A stretch of 64,000 nucleotides of DNA from Arcuatula senhousia (Eukaryota; Mollusca; Bivalvia; Mytilida; Mytilidae): assembly GCA_963971305.1 (NCBI GenBank), contig OZ020303.1, positions 17,667,184 through 17,731,183 of the forward strand. Reading direction: 5' to 3'. Position numbers and translations under genes: made by a program. Shown here one piece after another: positions 26,301 to 35,300 of the stretch (its first letter is position 1; each line of letters opens with the position of its first letter). A model generated the notes under the pieces. That model saw only the letters and a list, made by a program, of their open reading frames with translations. It was not told the origin of the DNA and searched no databases.

Positions 26301-29300
26301 AATGCTATTTGTTTATTAACAATAGCATCTTCGATTCTGACAATATTTCTACACATGTAGTACCATATTTCCATTTATTTGATGTATTTACTGTTAATGG
26401 AGATTTTATTGTTTTCATAATCTCACTAACAATTTTGCAAGTCTATGGGACAGCAAACCAGTTTGACTTGCAAACTGGTAAAGTCACATGATAGCTTCTG
26501 TATAATTGAGGTACTTTTCTGGAAAAGTAATGAACTCAAGAATGACGTATTTGTACAAATTTTTCAATATCTTAGTGTACAATGTGTCAATAAAAAGAAA
26601 ATGTAAAAAAAAATCTGATAATATATTACCACAAGGAGGATTCAAAGGGAGTCCCTGTTCTTCACACCAGCCAACAGGAAGTATGTTAGGGGAGGTAATA
26701 TCACACCAATAGTCATATGTATCCCCCCATCCATCGAAATGGATCAGGACTTTCTCTCCCATTGTGTCCTTTATAGTTGACACACAAACCATATTGTTGT
26801 TTTTCTTGTCAACAGATTCTAATTTGCCTCCTATCCTGAATAAGTTGGGAGTTACTGGCTGCAATACAGAAAGTTTGTAAACATTGTAATGAAACAGAAA
26901 CTTAATAGTATTTATTACTTACTGCATTTTCATGGAAATAGAACATTTAATTTTCTGGCATTCTAAGAAACATTTAATTTTCTGGCATTCTAAGAACATT
27001 TAGTTTTCTGGCATTCTTAAAATACAAACTTGTCATGTTCATACAACTCCATAGTAAGTATCTATACTTTGTGTGTAAAGTATTTTTAATCTTTTTCTAT
27101 AGAAAGCTTTATATCAAAAGCTATTTTTCACTTAGTTGACAGAATGATTGATAAATCATCTTCTAGGAGCAGTTTAAAATAAACATTAATTTATTATCTT
27201 ATCTTCATTATAAGTTTTTAAGTAGAAACTCATATAAAATACCTGTGTTGGTTGGTTATGAAAAAGCTGTTTTGGAGCAGCAACAGCTTTAGCCAGCTTT
27301 AGGTAAGTTGCCCAATTAAATGTATCTGCATTAAAGCCTGAAATGATAAAATTGACTATGCTGTATTTTTGATAAATATTTGGAATAATAAATCAAGAAA
27401 GAGTAACATATCTGTGTTTCTTTTGTTGTTTGGCAATAATTTACAAAGTTGAGCTTTTCATGCTATACGAGAGGCAAAATATAACATCATTTAAATTGAA
27501 GCAAAGAAACAACAAATTTTAAAGAGCACTATTTTATGTATTGTGTTATAAGTAAATATCTAAAAGTTTCAAAAGACCTAAGTACAGAAAATATGGATAG
27601 GATTACAAATGAATACATATCATAACTAGTTGCTGAAAAAAACTTTTCAAAAGACAAACATAATGTATTTGCTTCTGACAATATCATGTTAATTTGTGTT
27701 TAGTTTAATAATACACCACCTTTTGGAGGTTGTAAGGTCTTGCCATTTTTCTCACACCAGCCCACAGGGAAGATATAAGGTGAATCAGCATTGGTCCAGA
27801 AGTCATAACATTCAGAGTACCCATCAAAGTGGAGACGGATTCTGTAACCAACACACTCTACCACTGTCAACACACAAAACAAAGACTGGTGCTTAGGATC
27901 TATTCCTTCTAGTCGGGTACCAGCTCTGAACCCATTCTTATGGCAAGGGAATGGCTGAAATAGTTAACAGAGTTGTATTACTACATTACATTACATTTGT
28001 TGATGTGGCAAATGCTGAGGCAATTTGCTTTGATAAAGACTTTTAATTTTTTTTCTAAACATAGTGCTCTGTTTTATTTTGATTTGGCTTTTTATTTTAT
28101 TTCAGTACAAACTTTTTTATACATGAAACAAGCAGTGTTCATTTTTCTTGACAATGACATCAGTAATATCCAGTATAAAGTCTTAATGCTAAATGACTTG
28201 TATTTACAATACAATATGCAACACTGTCAGGAATCATTCTATGAAACTTACAAACATCAATTTTCTCAAGAAGTGCTTCTCATATATTGGATGGAAATAT
28301 TTCAAGTTTGATTTCAATTACTTAACCAAAACAGTTTTGATGAAGATAAAAAAAATATATATTTTAGTACCTCTTTAAAAATACTTGGCTGAGCAGCTTG
28401 GCTCTTTTCCTCAGATAAGTAAGTTGTCCAGGAAAAGTTTTTGGCTTTTCTTGCTAAAAACATAGAAAAATTAAAGAATTAACAAATATATCTAAATCAT
28501 TTTTTTTTGCGAGTGTCTCTATGATGTACTTGCTCCTGTGTACTTGAAACCTACCCTATGAGACTGTCTGTGACAAGCTCATTGCTCGATCATCATGTTA
28601 TTGTCCATACATTGGAATCTCTGCTTTAAATATGGAAATTAAGAACATTAAAATTTGGCAAGCAATGATAATTTTCTTACAATGTTCTCTGGTATTTTAA
28701 CAATGCATAAAATAGTTATAAAATCAACCATTTTATATACAGGTTTCACAACTATAAGTGATGAAATACGGATTTTTATCACATCGAGTTAGATATTTGT
28801 CAAATTAGGAAACAAGCATTTGCGAGTTTCCTTTGACAAATATCTAACGAGTGTGATGAAAATCTGTATCTCATCACTTGTAGTTGTGAAACCTTTTTCT
28901 CTAACTGTCTAACGTAAAAGTATAGGCCCAAAAATTGCTTATAAAATTATAAGCCATAGGAAAATAACCCTATATGTATTTTGTTTCATTTTAGCAAAAA
29001 TGTGAAAAAAGGAGTCAATTGGAAAAAAAAACAAAACTTTTTATTATAAATTTTAATTAAATGTAGTCTTTTCGTGCATTTTTTTGGGATATATTTTGGT
29101 TTTTTTTTCATTCAAGCGAGATCAACAGGTGTTCAAACAAAAGTAAGCACACTTTTCACGAGATGCGTATCTAACTGTGGTGTCCTGCGCGGACAGCCAA
29201 TCAATTTTCTTGAAATTAAATTTCACATTGTGCGGAGTGTGATATGCAAAATAGTCTCATCTCGCGAGAAGTAGATAATATTGCACAATAGTTAGAGAAA

Positions 29301-32300
29301 TATACATATACAATACCTTGAGTTATTTTGATATCATCATCCAATAAAAGCTTCTTTCTTTTTTTCTTCATTCCCAACACCATCTTTGATACAAGGTGAT
29401 TCTTTTTCACTTCTCTCTCTCGTCTATGACAAAACATTAAGCATTAGAATTTCATCTTTTGGCAATTTTTAAAATACAATGCCAAGAATAAATATGTATA
29501 ATGGGGCTCGCGCAGGGTACCCCCCTCAGGTTGCAAGGTCGCTTTTAAAAGGGGCCTGAGGTCGCAAGGTCGCTTTTAAAAGGCATATTTTGGCGGAGGT
29601 CGCAGGTTGTTTTTTGGCATAGGTTGATTTAATGAAGTGTAGGTCGGAAGTCGCCCTTAAAAAGCCCTTAGGTCGCAGGTCGTTTTTAACCCTGCGGGAG
29701 CCACTATAATGATTACACGTCTTTTCATGTCAGCCATTATCTATTCAATTGAATTCAAAAAGCACCAGCAGGTTTGGCGATTAGGTATCTTATTTTTCTT
29801 ATCATAAAACATATAACATTAAGGCAATTCAATGAAATAATAAGTTTGTTTTCTTGTGATTTTCTGCACAATATAAAATCATATATAAAAGCTTTATCAC
29901 AGTTATGGAACCTGTATTGAATAGAACCAAAAATTTTTGTTTTGAGGAAAAAATTCTTCTATACATATACGTGTAACTAAAAATATAGCTATGAACAATT
30001 TGATTCGACAATATTCTGTATAATTACTTTGACTGATAAGCTCCTACACAGGTCTGACTACAGAACTGACCATTCTGACAGAACTCACTATAGAAACCAT
30101 ACTCCCCACAATGTGCACACTGACAAACTAAGTCTTTCTTGTCCTCTGAGTCATCTGAAGAAATAAAAACACATTTGTCAAATCTGAAATTTTGCTTTAC
30201 ATGTAAAGATTGTATTAGAGCTTAAAATTTAACATCTATCCTGGTTTCCAATCTGGTACTTGGTTTTATGGTCAAAGGGACATAACTCCCACACAAATTG
30301 ATACAATTCCTAAATTTTAAGATTTGTAGTACTTGAGAATGCTTAGACACGCAGAAGGACACATGGCATTTTCGAGTACTCCAATTCCTCATTTGTAAGG
30401 TGAAAAAATTGTTAAAAAATGTTGCTCAGTTATAATAACAACTATTCAAAATACTATGACAAAATTTGTTACTGTATTAGTTGTTAAAATAGATTAGTAC
30501 TGATCTTAAAAGCTGCTTTTAAAATTAAATAATCAAAAGAAATTCTTCAAAAAATGTTTACATCTAATTAGCAATGAGTACCGGTAAATTTTAAAAGAAC
30601 CTATAATTGTACCTTTGTTTTCCTCATTCTTTCCTTTTTCTTTCATATCAACATTTTGCTCATTTTCACTGCTGGTATTAAGTGTTTCATCACATTCTAA
30701 ATTTTCTGTTAGAACTTCCACACACCCAAACTCATTTAAAGTAAACTGTAAAAAATAATTATTAAATACCATTTACAAATTCATAAATCATGAATATAAC
30801 ATAGTTGCTTCAATCACTTAGCTTTGAAAAAAAAAGAAAACAAATATGTCACTTTGTTTATATTGACATGCAATATAACAATACATGTCAGTGTTTTATA
30901 TATTAACTTGTGAATTTTGATTAGCCGAGTTATGAAATCTGGAATATGATTGTTTTAGCTCTCTTTTGTAAAACATTATAAATGTATTCTACAGCCAATT
31001 ATTTTCCTGATATACTTCAATATTCTTACTGTGAAAATAAAATTTTCACAGTTAACGTAAAATTTACCTTGAGTTCACTTCCTTCTAGAGTACCAACACC
31101 ATCCTTCCATGTAATGGCATCATAATCAGCTACATCCTTACTTTCTTCCTTTTGTTCAACTTGTTTTTCTGTCTTTTCCTCTTTTTCGTCTGTTTCCATA
31201 GGAACATGTTCTGATTCACAAGACACGGATGCTGCATTTTTATCTCCATTTTCAGTAATTTTATCTTCCTTGTCCATGGCATTAAGTTCCTGCTTATCAT
31301 TTGTCTTGGGATCTGTGGCTATTGTTTCTTCTTTTGTAGTCTCCACATTTTGTTTTGGGTCTGGGTTTATTTTCGTTTCTGATTGACCCATTTCATTTTC
31401 TATAGTAATATGATTTTCTTCCAAAAGTTTCTCAAAATCTTCTTTGTTATCATTCAAAAGTTGTGGATTAAGAAAACCTTGAGCTGGCACTTCTTTTAAC
31501 TGTATTTTGTCTACATTTACATCAGCGTTAACTAATTCAACCTTTTCTGTGATGCTAAGCAGTTCATTGGAGGAAACCACTATGTTCTCTTGTCCGGTTT
31601 CCTTCCCCTGACTCCCTCCTAGATTATTTGTAGATTGGATGATATTTGGTATCAAATCTAAAGAGACAGGATCAGAAACAAGTGGTTTATTTGTAATCTG
31701 AGGTTTGGCACTATCTTGTATTTCTACAACAGGTATACATGGATCTCCAGTATTAATGATATCTGGGGGATCCATCTCTGTCACAGGGGTGGGTATCTTG
31801 GGTGCTGTTTCTGCCATGTAAGGTGCAATCGGAACCAAATTCTTCCCCTGAGACAGAATCATATATTGAGCAGGCTGCTGTTCACCAACGCCCTTCTTTG
31901 TATTGTCAATAACTTGAGTTTTCATGACAGGGGACTGTAGTTGGTTTATCGGGGACTGAACAATTATATGGGACTGTCCTTGAACAGGAATATTAGACTG
32001 ATTTATTGTAAATTTGGCTGGTGCCTGCCCTTGTGCTTGACTGGTAGGTATCCGATTAATGGGTGGCCGTATCAGAAGGGTGGATGGATTACGATTTACG
32101 TTTGGTTTGTTATTTTGTAATACAGGATTTAATCGGACTTGACCAGCTGCTTGAGTATTTATAGTAAATGTAACTTGTGACTGTCCCTTGCTGTTCTGTA
32201 GCTGTATCTGACTGACCAATGGCTGACCAGCTCGGATTGGTTGAGATTTTCCAGACAGTAAACTAGCATGTTTAACTGTCATTACATTAGCTCCTTGATT

Positions 32301-35300
32301 TTGCAATGTTTTGCCTTGGTTTCCTTGTTGCATATGAGTAACAGGTCTGACTGAGAGAACCTGATGGGTTGTTGATGTTGGAACATTTGCTAGTTTGACC
32401 TGTTGTCCAGTTTGTTGGGGACGAATATATCTAGCTTGTAAACTGGGTATGATGACCTGTTGTTGTTGAGGTTGTTGACTGATGACTTGATTAGATATTG
32501 GTTGGCTAACTTGAACCATTCCTCCTCCCGACAGCTGGGACAAGGAGACTTGGCCCTGAATCTACATAAAATAAGATTTTTTTAAATACATGTATAAACG
32601 AGTTATCAGAAAGATTGTGGTACCCTTAGATATTAAAATCTCAACGAAAGAGACATATTGTGTTTTTTTTTAGAACAAAATTATTATTATGACTTGCAAG
32701 CATTTGCAGGAAGACATTTATACCACCTTATTATAATAATATATCATAAACTTTTATTTGACATACCAGTTTAGGAGCTGTGCTTTGGCCTTGACTGACT
32801 TGTGGAGTTACAGTAAACTGTACTTGGCCCTGTGGTAACTGTTTAGTCTGCAAACTTCCTTGTGAGGTATGTAAGGTCCCTGGTCTGTTAACAGAGAACT
32901 GTAAGTTTGGTCTCATTGGCACTAAACCACTGGACCCAATTGTCTGAATTTGGGATTGAGTTATTAATGGGATGCTCCCTCTTTGACTTTGTGAAGGACT
33001 AGCAAATCTAACTTGTCCACTTTGAAGGTTCAACCCTAAAACAAGAATGTTTTGAGTACATGTATTCTGTACTTAAGTTTTCATACAGATACAATATAAT
33101 GCATGTAAATGGATCCTTAATACATCTTTATTACATATAACTCATTCAGGAAGTATCTTTTGTTTTTTAAATACTGGTAACTCAGTTTTGCACAAAACAT
33201 TTTAGTCCCCTATCAGTGAAAGCTTTATCCCTATATTTGTCTATCACACTTTTTTTTCTAAATGCTATTAAATAATGAACTGATTTTTTTGGTTTGTGCA
33301 TCTATTTTGATGAGTTACAGATCAAGTTTACATTTTGTTTCTGTCATCAATTTTTTTATAGGAGTTTTGGCCCTTTGAACTTTGAAAATTCATTTTACTA
33401 TGTAATCTGTTTTGCAAAAATCTCATAATACTAGCTTTTTTATTTTAAAATATGCAAAAGAGGGATTAAAAAATCTTTAAGCATTAAGGTAACTCTTTTG
33501 GAAATTTTTGATTTGGATAGTTGATTTGCTTTGAATCCTTTTAAATTTTTTTTCACAAAACACAATACCAGAATTGAAGGGAAAGCAACTTATACAGGAT
33601 GCTTATCAAATCAATATAAAAAGATTTACCCTTCACCATGGAAACTGGAATAGTTGTTGCATGCTCTGCTGAAGTTGTCTTCAAATTAACCATGCCTGCA
33701 AACATGCATCATTTTATAGACATAATCAAAATTTGCAAAAGAAAGAAATCCATAAACAATTCTAGAATTTTTTTCAATAGCATATAAAGATAAAGGAATG
33801 AGAGACAAAATACCACAAGCTAAACATCTATAGTTAATAAGATACTGTAATAAAATCAAGTTCATAGAAGATCTTTACATTATTGAAGCTAATTTATATA
33901 ACATTAGAAATAGTTAAACTATTGGGTCTTGGTTGTGAAGTTGTGGTTCATAGAAGATCTTAACATTATTGAAGCTTATTTAGTTACCATTAGAAATAGT
34001 CAAACTAATGGGTCTTGATTGTGAATTTGTTCCCGACATAAGAGCTACTGGTAAATCAACAGTTTCACTGCTATCTGTCCGTAAACGTTTTGCAGCAGGC
34101 GGATTATCTCCCCCTGGGTTCATTTTGACCTGATGCTGAAAAGTAAAAAATACCAAAATGTGTAAAATGAATATCATCCAATGATAATTTCAAACTGTTT
34201 AAATTTACAATAAAAAACCCCATTTTCTTAGGTATAGGTATTTTATTAAACAAGTCCATGAATGTGTTAAACAATAAATGAATAGATACATGTACTCGCA
34301 CCCTACACCATTTGAGAAATTAAATGGACAAGTAATTTAGTAATGGGTTATGGTTAAATAATTAAATTTAGATCAACATCAATCTGAAAGCTAAAAACCT
34401 GCTATTGATAACAGCATGAAATAAAATGTTTATATGATATGTTTACAATTTGAAAACTTGTGTTATTTTTCAATTGATTAAATTTTTGATCAGATGGGGC
34501 TCCAATAAGGGAATTTAATTCATACATTGATTTAAAAAAAAATTCTAATATCATATCATTTTTTATTTAGAAAAAAACATGCAATTCAAATTAATTTATA
34601 AGGAATGACCACAATATTTCTTCTGTCTATTTAAATTAACATTCACAGGTTACACAGTGTGAGCCACATTTTTAAATGTTATTTCTTCATACATTGTAGA
34701 CAGAAAAAAATATTGTGGTCATTCCTTTAAGGTACATATACCAACAGCGATGGGGTAATTATAATCAGTAATCATAATTGATTTTTATCAATGATATTTT
34801 CTACAGTAATCATATGTAATCAGTAATCATTGAATTTTATGTAATTGATTACTGAGTGAAAAAGTGCTGTAATCATGATTGTTTTTATAACATTTTGATT
34901 ACATTAGAAAAGTTTATTATAAATGGATTCTTTTGACATGTTTCCCTGTTTTTACATTACATGTTATATTAATATGATGAACATTTAAATACATGGATCT
35001 GATTTAATAACAAGAGGCTCCCAGGAGCCTTAATCGCTCACCTGGTCTTGAGTCAACCCTAAACATGTAAACACTTTTCTAGAGCTAAATGAGCTGAACA
35101 TTTAAAGCAAGCAACAACTTTTCTCTATCTGTAATAGTTTTCATTCTATAGGCCAAAAACATGAAAAAATGCTATTTTTTCACCTTTAAGGGGCCGTAAC
35201 TCCTATTAGGGGTCACCTGACAACTTCGACTCAATGGAGACTTTTGTAGAGCTTTTGATGCTGAAGCAGTAGGGTGGCATCAGATTTCATCTATCTCTTA

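Noticed and set aside
27973..28378. 112-codon ORF on plus between MBT exons
   Set aside because: It lies in an intron on the strand opposite to the gene, is Phe/Tyr-rich as expected for AT-rich DNA, and shows no domain.
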